This document shows, piece after piece, positions 15,255 through 23,696 of a stretch of 64,000 nucleotides of DNA. Source of the stretch: Bradyrhizobium sacchari (GTDB lineage: Bacteria > Pseudomonadota > Alphaproteobacteria > Rhizobiales > Xanthobacteraceae); assembly GCF_002068095.1 (NCBI RefSeq), contig NZ_LWIG01000001.1, forward strand, positions 7,749-71,748. Reading direction: 5' to 3'. Every line of letters begins with the position of its first letter. Position 1 is the first letter of the stretch. Below the pieces are notes generated by a model, which was given only the letters and a program-made list of their open reading frames with translations, made no database searches and was not told the origin of the DNA. Made by a program: the position numbers and the translations under genes.

Positions 15255-15455
15255 TCAGCGCCACAACGTGGGCGCGTGCGAGAGGGCATCGCGACCGACC
15301 TGCTTGAGAGCCTCTGGAGAAACCTCGCCCCTGGTCGCGGCCTCCAGGATCTTCGAGGCGACGTGGGTACGCGCTCCGATTTCGCGCTGCGAGATGCTTT
15401 CACAGACTTCGTCGAGGACCGCGCGCAATAGCGCGGTGGTGGCAGTATCTAACAT
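15255..15455 (-). CDS. Small conserved protein, paralogue of 44521-44718
   Basis: 66 aa, helical: TALLRAVLDEVCESISQREI, then GARTHVASKILEAATRGE and a final LSHAPTLWR. The second copy in this window (44521-44718) shares the core VLxEVCE, GARTHVASKILEAA and ...LWR/MWR end, which shows real selection on the protein. The function is unknown; a short regulatory or scaffolding helix bundle is possible. Confidence 0.75.
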   Translation of the reverse strand: MLDTATTALLRAVLDEVCESISQREIGARTHVASKILEAATRGEVSPEALKQVGRDALSHAPTLWR

Positions 15456-15861
15456 GAGATGCCCCCATACGGGAAAATCTCAAGTTAGCGCGGCTTTGTC
15501 GCCAATGGGATGCAGGAAAGTTGACTTTCCGAAAAAATATGGAGCCCTTGTGCCTTGGCTTGGCGACCAATGCTGGAGCGAGGAGCGCGCTGGGTGCAAC
15601 TAGGCTGCCGCCGCGAGCTCTTGGTCAACGCTGACAGCCTTGACCAAGGCGCGCGCCAATGATCTGAGACGCCGACGCAGAGAAGATCGTTTGCGGAACA
15701 GATCATGTCGCGGACAAACGCCTGGAGCTTTCCGCCGCATCTTCGATGCGCTGATTGGCTCGAAGGCGCTCCCGACCCAGGGGGCGCCTCGTCGGCCTCA
15801 CGTACCCTCTCGTCGACCGCGCAACCACCGATTCATAGAGGATGGCTCTTTGCGCGCAGGC
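15456..15861. other. Intergenic stretch, nothing recognised
   Basis: About 400 bases upstream of the 66-aa gene and downstream of the PEP-mutase remnant. Only short, unconvincing frames were seen. Confidence 0.45.
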
Positions 15862-16110
15862 TCAGGAAATCAATTTTGCCGCCTTCTCCCGAAGCGTGCT
15901 CATACATTCCACATACGGAATGGGGCCTAGCTGATGCGGGCGACGCCCAATCGCGCGAGTTCGTCGTTCGAGGGCACGCCCTCCATGACCATGACGTTGA
16001 CCGGGATAGGCACATCCGCGGCGATCCGACCGATCTGACCCGGAACAGCCAAACCCGGGATGAAGAAGCCGGACGCGCCGGCCGAGGCGTAGGCCTTTCC
16101 CCTTCGCAAG
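15862..16110 (-). pseudogene. Isocitrate lyase/PEP mutase-family protein, 3' fragment with frameshift
   Basis: The minus-strand translation KAYASAGASGFFIPGLAVPG, then PVNVMVMEGVPSNDELARLG and VARIS, matches the C-terminal third of this family. At about 15928 one base is missing in a Tyr codon. The next frame continues with GPIPYVECMSTLREKAAKL to a stop at 15862. The N-terminal two thirds are absent because the M16 gene ends at 16192. It is a non-functional relic of a C-C or P-C bond lyase gene. Confidence 0.7.
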
Positions 16111-16191
16111 GCAGACCCGCAATCTACAAGAGGATTGGGTTTTCTGGGTGTTGTGGTCTGACGTCCAGCTCGGCACTTGGCCGGGATGTAG

Positions 16192-17535
16192 TCATGGCAC
16201 TGGCGAACGGCCGACGAGAACGGTGAGCAAACCGTCGCCCCAGAGGCGCGCGGCTGCTCTCTTGGCATCCTGCAACGTCACCGCATCGACGACGGCGTCG
16301 TGTTTTTCGAGATAGTCGATCGGCAGCTTATCAAGCTGATGCTGCAACATCGTTCGCGCAAGCTTCGACGTTGTGCTGAGAGCTAGTATCTGCGAGCCCT
16401 TCAGGTAGGACTTTGCATCATCAAGTTCCTGCTGGGTCGGTCCTTTCTCGGCAAGCTGGCGGACCTGCCTCCCGATCTCTTCGACCGTCCCGCCGGCGCG
16501 GTCAGACCGCGTGCCGCTATAGCCGACGAACACGGCTGAATGATCCATCCAGACCAGCCGCTCGCTGGCGAAATAGGCCAACCCGCGCTTGTCGCGGACT
16601 TCGCGGAAGAGCCGCGAGGTCAAACCGCCGCCGCCAAGGATGTGGTTGACGACACAGGCTGCCATGAAATCCGGTTCGGTGCGCCGGACGCCAGGACCGC
16701 CGAATGTCACAAACGTCTGAGGTACATCGAGCGGAATGAAGATGCGCTGTGGCGGCTTTGCTGCGACCACGTCCGCAACCGGCGTCGAATTCGAGCTCGC
16801 CGGCAGGCCCCCAAAAGTCATGTCGAGCAATTTGCAGAGGACCTCTGGATCGATGTCGCCGACCACCGCGATCTTGAGTATGTCTTTTGCGATTACGCTT
16901 CGGAGATAGCTCCTGAGATCTGCGACGTCGATCTTCGGCACGCTCTCGAGGGTGCCCTCGGCCGGCCGAGCATAAGGATGATCCTTGAAGGCCACCTCGA
17001 AGAATTTGCGATTTGCGAGCGACGCCGGATTGGTCGAGTCATGCCGAAGGTTCGCAAGCACGCCCGCACGAATTCGTTCGACATCGGCCGGATCGAAACG
17101 TGGTGAGGTTAGCGCCATCCGTAAGAGGTCAAAGGCTTCCTCCTTGCAGTACTTAAGCGTGCGCAAGCTACCGCGGAAGTAGTCGCGATGCGATGCGAAG
17201 CTCAACTCAATGGCGCGGCCATCGAGCCGCTCATGAAACGTCTTGGAGTCAAGATCGCCAGAGCCTTCGTCGAGCAGGCTAGCCACCATGTGCCCAACAC
17301 CGGGTTTCTCGGTGGGATCCTGCGTCGAGCCGCCGCCGAAGGCATATTCCACGGCGATCAGCGGGACAGTCGCATCCTGCGCCAACGTTGCCTTTATACC
17401 GCAAGGCGAGACCAGACGTTTAATCTTGGTCGCGCCAAGCGTGCCGGTGGCAGCAAGCAAACTTGGTGATGCGAGCATTGCGATTGAAGCCGACGCCCCA
17501 GCGAGAACGTCGCGTCGTGTGCAAGACTGGGCCAC
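16192..17535 (-). CDS. M16-family peptidase-like protein, inactive-site partner, Tat-exported
   Basis: 447 aa with a GTG start at 17535 that overlaps the TAG of the upstream M16 gene by one base and has a GGAGGG ribosome site. The N-terminus has a twin-arginine signal (CTRRDVLAGASASIAML). The zinc site HxxEH is missing: the corresponding helix reads GHMVASLLDEG. The C-terminal half has the family R/Y-type region (LTSRLFREVRDKRGLAY). Two-gene M16 systems of this kind pair one catalytic and one non-catalytic subunit; I infer that arrangement here. Confidence 0.88.
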   Translation of the reverse strand: MAQSCTRRDVLAGASASIAMLASPSLLAATGTLGATKIKRLVSPCGIKATLAQDATVPLIAVEYAFGGGSTQDPTEKPGVGHMVASLLDEGSGDLDSKTFHERLDGRAIELSFASHRDYFRGSLRTLKYCKEEAFDLLRMALTSPRFDPADVERIRAGVLANLRHDSTNPASLANRKFFEVAFKDHPYARPAEGTLESVPKIDVADLRSYLRSVIAKDILKIAVVGDIDPEVLCKLLDMTFGGLPASSNSTPVADVVAAKPPQRIFIPLDVPQTFVTFGGPGVRRTEPDFMAACVVNHILGGGGLTSRLFREVRDKRGLAYFASERLVWMDHSAVFVGYSGTRSDRAGGTVEEIGRQVRQLAEKGPTQQELDDAKSYLKGSQILALSTTSKLARTMLQHQLDKLPIDYLEKHDAVVDAVTLQDAKRAAARLWGDGLLTVLVGRSPVP

Positions 17536-18920
17536 TATCGCCCCTCCGCGCGTCTTTGGGTGGGTTCCTTGACGAGATAGCCTGTCACCGAACGCTTTTT
17601 GTCGAGCCATTTGCCCGCGGCCGCGAGCACCTGCGCAGCACTGACTTGGCGGATGCCGTCCGGCCAGCCTAGGATCTCGTCGATGGACAGTCCTGCCGTG
17701 AGCCGGCTGCCGTACCAGGCCGCAAGCTTTACCTGGTCGTCCTGGGCGTAGATTGCTTGAGCGAGCAGCCGCGTCTTGACCAGCTCGATATCTTCTGTGC
17801 GCGCAGGATCCTGCGCAATACCGGCAATTACCCCGTCGATGGCGTTTTCGATCTGCTCGAACTCGATCCCGGGCTCTGGTGTAACAGAAACTGTGAGTAG
17901 CGATGAATCTAGCGCGGTTGGCTCGTAGCTCGCCGAGGCACCACTCGCGATCTTCTTGTCGATCACCAGCGCGCGATAGAGATATGAGTTGATGCCACCG
18001 CCCATCAATTGCGCGAGCACGTCAAGCACCGGACTCTCGCCTGCGACCGCAGTGCGCGCCGATGGCACCAGATAGTAGCGGTGCAGGACTGGCTGCTCAA
18101 CGCGGGGATCGGCCAGCGTCACCGTGCGTGGAGCGGCCGGAGTCGGCTCCTGAGGTCGCAAGCGTTCCGCCGGGATCCGTGGTTGAGGGGGGATGCCGCC
18201 AAAACTTGTCTGCACCAGCGGGCGGATCGCGCCCGCCTCTACGTCACCGGCGACGATCAGGATCGCGTTGTTTGGTGCATAGAATCGCTTGTAGAAGCCG
18301 AGCGCGTCTTCACGGCCAAGCTTTTCGATCTCATGCCGCCAGCCGATAATGAGGCGGCCGTAGGGGTGGTTAAGGTAAAGCGCCGCCAACATCTGCTCGA
18401 TGAGCCGCGCACCCGGATTGTTGGCGACGCCCATATTCAATTCTTCTAGCACGACGTCGCGCTCGGACAGCACGTCCTGGTCTTTAAGAACAAGATTGGT
18501 CATGCGATCAGCTTCAAATTCCAGCATCTTGCCGAGCTGCTCGCGCGGCATTTGCTGAAAATAGCTTGTACAGTCGGTGCCGGTGAAAGCGTTTTGGTAG
18601 CCGCCGACGCGCAGCAAGGCCTGGGCAAATTCGCCCGGCGGATGTTTTGATGTGCCCTTGAACATCAGATGTTCGAGGAAATGCGCCAGCCCCGATTTTC
18701 CGGATGGCTCGTCCGCGCAGCCGACCTTATACCAGATCGTCTGAGTTACGACGGGCGTCCGATGATCCGGTATCACCACAACCTCGAGCCCATTCTGAAG
18801 CGCAAAGCTGTCTGGTCGTTTCCACCTGGCCTGAGCAAGAACACTACCCTCGTGAGCGCCGTATTGGTTAGGAATGGTGCTATCCCTCGTTCTGTCTTCG
18901 ACTAGTGTAGTCCGTGTCAT
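17535..18920 (-). CDS. M16-family zinc metallopeptidase (pitrilysin/PqqL-like), catalytic subunit
   Basis: 461 aa from the ATG at 18920; the open frame runs to 19151 but the added residues look non-coding. It contains the inverted zinc motif HFLEH (His80, Glu83, His84) in GLAHFLEHLMFKGT, with downstream SERDVVLEEL supplying the third ligand. The C-terminal domain has the NSYLYRALVIDKKIASG segment. No signal peptide is seen at this start, although the partner has a Tat signal. It is translationally coupled to the inactive M16 gene. Confidence 0.87.
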   Translation of the reverse strand: MTRTTLVEDRTRDSTIPNQYGAHEGSVLAQARWKRPDSFALQNGLEVVVIPDHRTPVVTQTIWYKVGCADEPSGKSGLAHFLEHLMFKGTSKHPPGEFAQALLRVGGYQNAFTGTDCTSYFQQMPREQLGKMLEFEADRMTNLVLKDQDVLSERDVVLEELNMGVANNPGARLIEQMLAALYLNHPYGRLIIGWRHEIEKLGREDALGFYKRFYAPNNAILIVAGDVEAGAIRPLVQTSFGGIPPQPRIPAERLRPQEPTPAAPRTVTLADPRVEQPVLHRYYLVPSARTAVAGESPVLDVLAQLMGGGINSYLYRALVIDKKIASGASASYEPTALDSSLLTVSVTPEPGIEFEQIENAIDGVIAGIAQDPARTEDIELVKTRLLAQAIYAQDDQVKLAAWYGSRLTAGLSIDEILGWPDGIRQVSAAQVLAAAGKWLDKKRSVTGYLVKEPTQRRAEGR

Positions 18921-19667
18921 CGGAAGGCACCTGCAGCGGTCTCCTTCGTTCTGATGGTGATCGAACTCCGAACGCTCATGGTAACGCCTCTCGTTCCTTA
19001 TATATGCACCGACCGTGGCGGAGCAGAACAAGACTTGGCAGCCGCTCACCATCCGAAATGCAATAGAGCAAAGACTGGGCCATTTGCCATGGGATGCGCC
19101 AGGGCGCTCGCCACCTAGATATAAAGCAGAACCAACGCTCATCCTGTCCAAAGGGCCGCTGTCGCCACGTCGTGAACACGACGTGGCGCAAGGAGCCTTA
19201 CAATTTGGCGAGATCGTAGAGCGACAACTTACTCAGACAGATCGGGCTGAGACTTGATACGACAGCTTGACTTATTGCAGCTTGCCATTCCAAGTTTCGC
19301 TGCTGTGCCTTTTCCATATTCTGAAGCGACTACTCTGACCGTTGGTTCGTACCAAAACACGGTAGAGCCAACGAGCGCCAGCTCCTTCTGGCATTCAACG
19401 GTGTGGTCGCCCGCTGAAAGCGGCGCCGACGCTCTCAGGGATCGCGCCCAGCTTCGCGTTGAATTGCTTACTTCCGTCAATAGTGCCAGCATCCATCAAC
19501 GGCCAAGAACTTCTCATTCAATTTAGGGCTCAAGTTTTGCACGCCGGAGGAGACGTAGGCTAGACCGCGCCCAAACGCCCCTTCGATACTTCAAGCCAGT
19601 GCTCAAACAGAAAATGATGCGGCTCCGTGATCGTGACGTGAGACAACGACCCGCTTAAAATAGGGGG
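18921..19667. other. Long intergenic stretch with a perfect palindrome
   Basis: About 750 bases upstream of the M16 operon. Frames of up to ~90 codons occur on both strands but show no family features or ribosome sites. It contains the 26-bp palindrome at 19163-19188, and the M16 promoter should lie in its left part. Confidence 0.4.
19163..19188. repeat. 26-bp inverted repeat (12-bp perfect arms)
   Basis: The arms cgccacgtcgtg and cacgacgtggcg are separated by just AA. There is no T-run, so it is more likely an operator or a recombination/structure site than a terminator. Confidence 0.75.
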
Positions 19668-19780
19668 ACTTTTGTTTCGGCGGCCCCACCATGACGCTCG
19701 CCGCCATCGATCGCCTCGTTGACCAATTCACCATCGTTGAGGTGGACGTCAAGAGCCATCGCAGGCCCACCACGCCATTC
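19668..19780 (+). mobile_element. IS21-family istB remnant (3' end)
   Basis: The frame FGGPTMTLAAIDRLVDQF and TIVEVDVKSHRR resembles the extreme C-terminus of IstB ATPases of IS21 elements (PTMTLAAIDRLVHHATI-type). Only about 35 codons remain, and no istA or complete ends were seen. Confidence 0.55.
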
Positions 19781-20087
19781 GGTCGAGTGGAAGGACTCGC
19801 ACGCGCGCGTAAGGCGAACCGGCTCATTCCTGATTCGATTGCAGGTGGTCGAGCGCGGTTATCTGAAACTTCTACGCGGCCTGTGATCGGCCCCAATCCC
19901 TCAAAGCCATCGTCCCGATGAGTTAACACGCACCCGCTAGTAGCGCCTGGCTTCGCCTGGTTGCGACGATGGGGGGACACAAACGTACGTCAATTTTCGT
20001 CCACCCCCAATGCCTGAACTCTCCGCCACTCTGGCCCCGACATGCCGCGATTTGGCCGCGACGCTTCGAGCAAGACGGAGAACTCCC

Positions 20088-20300
20088 ATGCTCGACGGGC
20101 AACTCGCCCCCCTACGTGCGCACCCAGAGGCCGCGCGCCTCCTCGGCATCTCGCCGCGCACGCTGGAGAAATACCGCTGCCATGGCAATGGTCCGACGTT
20201 CCGCAAGCTCGGCGGCCGTGTCGTGTACGCCATCGGCGATCTCGAAGCTTGGGCCGATCAGGCGGCCTGCAGCTCAACGTCGGATCCTCGCTACGTCGAG
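20088..20300 (+). pseudogene. HTH (excisionase/MerR-like) regulator of an ICE, 3' end lost
   Basis: The ATG at 20088 has a GGAG ribosome site. Residues include HPEAARLLGISPRTLEKYRC, GNGPTFRKLGGRVVY and DLEAWADQAACSSTSDPRY, a helix-turn-helix protein typical of the start of rhizobial conjugative-element modules. After about 70 residues the DNA switches to trbE in another frame, so the natural C-terminus is gone. Confidence 0.7.
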
Positions 20301-20302
20301 GC

Positions 20303-21154
20303 CCGAGCCGCCGGCTATCCTCGCCAAGGAAGGGGTCACCATCGATCCGACCGTGAAGGAGCAGGTCTGGGCGGCGTTGACCTCGCTGGCTTCTTCGCCA
20401 GTCGAGGAACGCGCGATCACGGGCCTCACGGTTTTGTTGCAATCGACCGCGCTCAAGCAGGCGCTGCAACCTTATTGCGTCGGAGGCTCCTTCGGCCGCC
20501 TGCTCGATGCGGAAGCCGAGCAGCTCGGCTTTGCGTCGGTGCAGGTTTTCGAGACCGAGGGGTTGATTGGTGCTGGCGTGGCACCTGCCGTCCTTACCTG
20601 CTCTTCCATCGCATCGAGGGATGGCTCGACGGCCGGCCGACCCTCCTCATCATCGACGAGGGCTGGCTCGTCCTGGACGATCCGGCCCTCGCCCAGCAGC
20701 TTCGCGAATGGCTGAAGACGTTGAGGAAAAAGGACGCCTCAGTCGTCTTCGCCACCCAATCGCTCTCCGACAGCAGCAACATCGCACCGGCAATCGTCGA
20801 GAGCTGCCCGACGCGGATCTTCCTGCCGAACGAGCGCGCGATCGAACCGCAGATCACCGCCATCTACCAGCAGTTCGGTTTGAACGACCGCCAGATCGAG
20901 ATCATCGCGCGGGCGACGCCGAAGCGAGACTTTTACTGCCAGTCTCGCCGCGGCAACCGGCTCTTTGAGCTGGGCCCGGGCCTGTCGCACTCGCCTTCTG
21001 CGCTGCGTCCTCCAATGCCGACCATGCCGCCATCGAGCGGCTGCTTGCCGACCACAGCCGCGACGACTTCACGGCGGCCTGGCTCGCCGATCATGAACTG
21101 CTCTCGGCCGACGATCTCACCCCTGACCTGACAAACCTGGAGGTGCAATCATGA
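20303..21154 (+). pseudogene. trbE: trbE 3' part with two frameshifts
   Basis: The translation starts in frame with AILAKEGVTIDPTVKEQVWA and continues GLTVLLQSTALKQALQPY. A one-base loss near 20598 shifts it into HRIEGWLDGRPTLLIIDEGW (Walker B) and VVFATQSLSDSSNIAPAIVE. A second shift near 20980 restores ALAFCAASSNADHAAIERLL to a TGA at 21154. TrbE is the VirB4-like ATPase of conjugative type IV secretion, normally about 800 aa. The N-terminal two thirds, including Walker A, are missing. The stop overlaps an ATG as at a trbE-trbJ junction. Confidence 0.82.
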
Positions 21155-21201
21155 CGACTCTTGACGTGCGGCGCGCTGGCTTGGCCGCTGCGACGACCTA
21201 G
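21151..21201 (+). pseudogene. Likely trbJ 5' remnant
   Basis: An ATG overlapping the trbE stop (ATGA) opens a 16-codon frame (MTTLDVRRAGLAAATT) that ends in TAG. The position matches trbJ in trb operons; the sequence is too short to confirm. Confidence 0.35.
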
Positions 21202-21228
21202 GCACCGCTGACAGTCGGAGGCAAGCCG

Positions 21229-21408
21229 ATGCTGATGGATGGCCTGTACAAGGATGCATATGTGAAGCGTAATGCGCAATGGTTGACGTCTCGCGCTGAG
21301 CTCATTGTGAAGTTCGTTTCCGATTATCGGATCGGGTGGGCGGAAGAGCGGATTTCAAGTCGTGGCCGTGGACCCAAAAGTCTTGTGGAGGGCGGCAATG
21401 TCGCTTGA
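21229..21408 (+). pseudogene. Short SnoaL-like C-terminal fragment
   Basis: A 59-codon frame reading DGLYKDAYVKRNAQWLTSRA and ELIVKFVSDYRIGWAEERIS. The pattern Y-K-D-x-Y-V-K-R-N-x-x-W resembles the last strands of SnoaL/NTF2-like proteins. It overlaps the ribosome site and start of the intact SnoaL-like gene. It may be a remnant left by the junction with the conjugative relic. Confidence 0.4.
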
Positions 21409-21889
21409 GGCGCGCATCTCAAGGCTGGAGGATATTAAACGTCTTCGTGAGAGGGTCGTCGAGTTCTTCGAGCATTGTGACACCGGTGGTTCGACCGGCG
21501 AGGCTTACAATCCGAAAGCGCTTGCTTCGCTATTCTTCCCTAATGGTTGCTTTGAAAGCGGCGATCTCAGGTGCATTGGAAGGCCTGCAATGGAGGAGCT
21601 GTTCGCAGATTTGGCGCAGGCCTTCTGCCTTCACTATGCAGGCAATTATGTATTCGACGTGCGCCCCGGAAGTGATACGGCTTACGGTCACTGGAGCGCA
21701 TGGGAAACTCCCGTTCTATCAGGCAAGGCCGTTTGGGGCTGTTTCGTTCACCGACACTCTTATCGGAAGCGGGATGGTGAGTGGTATTGGTTAAATTGGG
21801 ATCAGGCGATCAAGTTCTTTGTTCCTGTATCTGACAGCTGGGAGCAGGCCGATCGCATCGTGGAGCAGCGCCTCTCACACGGAGCCTAG
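21398..21889 (+). CDS. SnoaL/NTF2-like protein
   Basis: 163 aa from the ATG at 21398 with GGAGGGC before it. It follows the SnoaL-4 layout: an N-terminal helix SRLEDIKRLRERVVEFFEHC, ALASLFFPNGCFESGD, the helix MEELFADLAQAF, and strands HYAGNYVFDV, AYGHWSAWE and WYWLNWDQAIKFF. The cone-shaped fold serves isomerases, dehydratases and dioxygenase subunits; the substrate cannot be told. It stands alone between the ICE relic and the GntR fragment. Confidence 0.75.
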   Translation: MSLEARISRLEDIKRLRERVVEFFEHCDTGGSTGEAYNPKALASLFFPNGCFESGDLRCIGRPAMEELFADLAQAFCLHYAGNYVFDVRPGSDTAYGHWSAWETPVLSGKAVWGCFVHRHSYRKRDGEWYWLNWDQAIKFFVPVSDSWEQADRIVEQRLSHGA

Positions 21890-22061
21890 TTGTCGGCCGA
21901 CAGCTACGGGTTGGGTTGGTAATTGCTGCCGCTTAGTTGGGAGCTGAACTGGTTCGTTGTGGTTTGACGAAATCGTTTCTCATTGAACCTGCCGCGGCTA
22001 CATCAACTTTGCCTGCAAAGTGTCTTCCCCGCAGGGAGCTGAATTGGCCGCCTTCTGTAAC

Positions 22062-22672
22062 GTCCATCAGGACAGCGGTCGCGGGCGGGGCGCCATTTCC
22101 GAATCGAGGATCAGTCGCCCGTCGATTCGGCTATCAACCGCTTCACATATTCTGAAGCTTCCTCCATATGCGCTTTCATGAGCGCGCGCACGCGCTCGCT
22201 GTCGCGCGCGCGGGCGGCCTTGGCGATCTCCGCGTGAATCTTGACGTTGGCGCATCCGAATCTTGTGTGCTCTTCAGGGGGCGTCTGGGTGCTGAAGACA
22301 ACCAGCCGACGAAGCATCTCGTTGATCAGGTCGCATGCGAAGCGCAGAAAAGGATTGGGGTTTGCGGCAGCCTGGATGTCGTGAAAGTCGAGATCCGCCT
22401 GGCGTTGACGAACCAGAAGAGACGGCTCCTGCGAGATAGGCTGGCACGTTTCGATGTTGTGCTCCAGCGCGTCGAGCTGCTCGTTCGACAGAAACGGCAC
22501 CGAGCCGGCAGCCAATTCGGGCTCCAGCAGGCGCCGCGCCGCATAGATGTCCTCCATGCTGACTTCTTTGAAGAACAGGTAGTTCTGCAACAGCTGAAAG
22601 GTGCGCTCGAGCGGGACCTCCATGATCGTTGCCCCGCCAGTCGGGCCGGTGCTGATGGTGATCAGTCCCTCT
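22062..22672. repeat. Direct repeat, left copy (of about 610 bp; right copy 29988-30596)
   Basis: The bases from acgtccatcagg to gatcagtccct are nearly the same as at 29988-30596 in the same orientation, with scattered differences and one indel. The match stops abruptly at 22672, inside the GntR gene. Weaker similarity may extend a little left of 22062. Confidence 0.9.
22111..22672 (-). pseudogene. GntR/FadR-type regulator, DNA-binding domain deleted
   Basis: It contains only the FCD effector domain: YAARRLLEPELAAGSVPFLS, LDFHDIQAAANPNPFLRFAC, then HAEIAKAARARDSERVRALM to a stop giving KRLIAESTGD. It is the truncated copy of the gene at 29992-30804; the first ~95 residues with the winged helix are missing. 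The open frame can start at an upstream codon in unrelated sequence (22689), but the product would lack DNA binding. Its C-terminus may keep the ancestral ending, since the full copy is shifted in frame there. Confidence 0.88.
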
Positions 22673-22685
22673 GATTTTCTATACC

Positions 22686-23483
22686 TCAAGTATGCCCGAG
22701 CGTTTCGTCCTCACTGTCCGCCTGAAGGATGGTTTCCGACAGGAGCACTGCGGCTCTTTGAAGTGGAGGGATGAAGCGGTCAAGCTCCGTAAAGCTGACT
22801 CGCGCCACCGGCACCGATACGCCGAGGCAGGCTATCAGGTCTCGGTCTGGAGAAACGATGGGAACAGCACAGCCGACGACGCCCTTTACGTATTCCTCAT
22901 TGGTCTTGGCCCAACCGCAACGGCGTGTCTCCGCGAGCAGCTTCAACAGAGTGTCGCAGTCCACGATAGTGTTATCCGTGTACTGCGTCAGAGTGAGCGA
23001 ACGGCACAATCTCTCGCGGGCTCTCTCGCGTAACCGGCTCATGTAGATCTTTCCAGTCGATGTACAGTGAAGTGGAGCAGCCTCGCCGGGATTGAATTGA
23101 AGTCCCTGTGGCTGAGACACGCGTACGCTGTCAACGTAGACGACGGCGTTGTCGCGAACGACGCCGATCTCGCACTGTTCGCCGATTTCGCCGGCAACCG
23201 CGCGGAGCACCGCATGCCGCCGCGCCGTACGAAAAGCCGCGCCGATGACTTTGGCGGACAGCGTGACCAACTGATTGCCTACCACGTAGCGCTTCGATCC
23301 CAGCGCCTTCTGAAGCAGGCCGCGTTCTTCCAGATTTCCGACAAGCCGATGGGCCGTCGGAATCGGCAATGCGAGCGCGTTCGCGATCTCCGCGACCGAG
23401 ACGGCTTTCGTCTGATTGGCGACATAACCCACGATGGCGAAGGTTCGGTCGAGAGGTCCAACGGACTTTTCTTGATCTGGCAT
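22686..23483 (-). CDS. IclR-family transcriptional regulator
   Basis: 265 aa. The N-terminal winged helix is FAIVGYVANQTKAVSVAEIA and LPIPTAHRLVGNLEERGLL. The C-terminal effector domain has VRDNAVVYVDSV, PLHCTSTGKIYMSRL and YVKGVVGCAVPIV. It starts just inside the end of the left GntR repeat and is divergent from the aminotransferase gene at 23697, so it probably controls the aminotransferase/ABC/amidohydrolase cassette. Confidence 0.92.
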   Translation of the reverse strand: MPDQEKSVGPLDRTFAIVGYVANQTKAVSVAEIANALALPIPTAHRLVGNLEERGLLQKALGSKRYVVGNQLVTLSAKVIGAAFRTARRHAVLRAVAGEIGEQCEIGVVRDNAVVYVDSVRVSQPQGLQFNPGEAAPLHCTSTGKIYMSRLRERARERLCRSLTLTQYTDNTIVDCDTLLKLLAETRRCGWAKTNEEYVKGVVGCAVPIVSPDRDLIACLGVSVPVARVSFTELDRFIPPLQRAAVLLSETILQADSEDETLGHT

Positions 23484-23696
23484 GTGAATCTTCCCAGGAA
23501 GCAGGTTAAAATATTATCATTTTTCGGAATAAATCCTACTGAAATACGACAATAATGTTTGAGCGTGTTGGCGAGTTGCTCATATCGTTGGCGTCACCGC
23601 CATCTGATCGGACTTTGTGCATTGCACCAGCCGAGCGTGGAGAGGGCGCGGCTAAACCCCGAATTCGGCCAGTGCGGACGACCAAGAGGAGATGGA

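Noticed and set aside
22692-23555. Plus-strand frames opposite the IclR gene
   Set aside because: Antisense shadows of a well-supported regulator.
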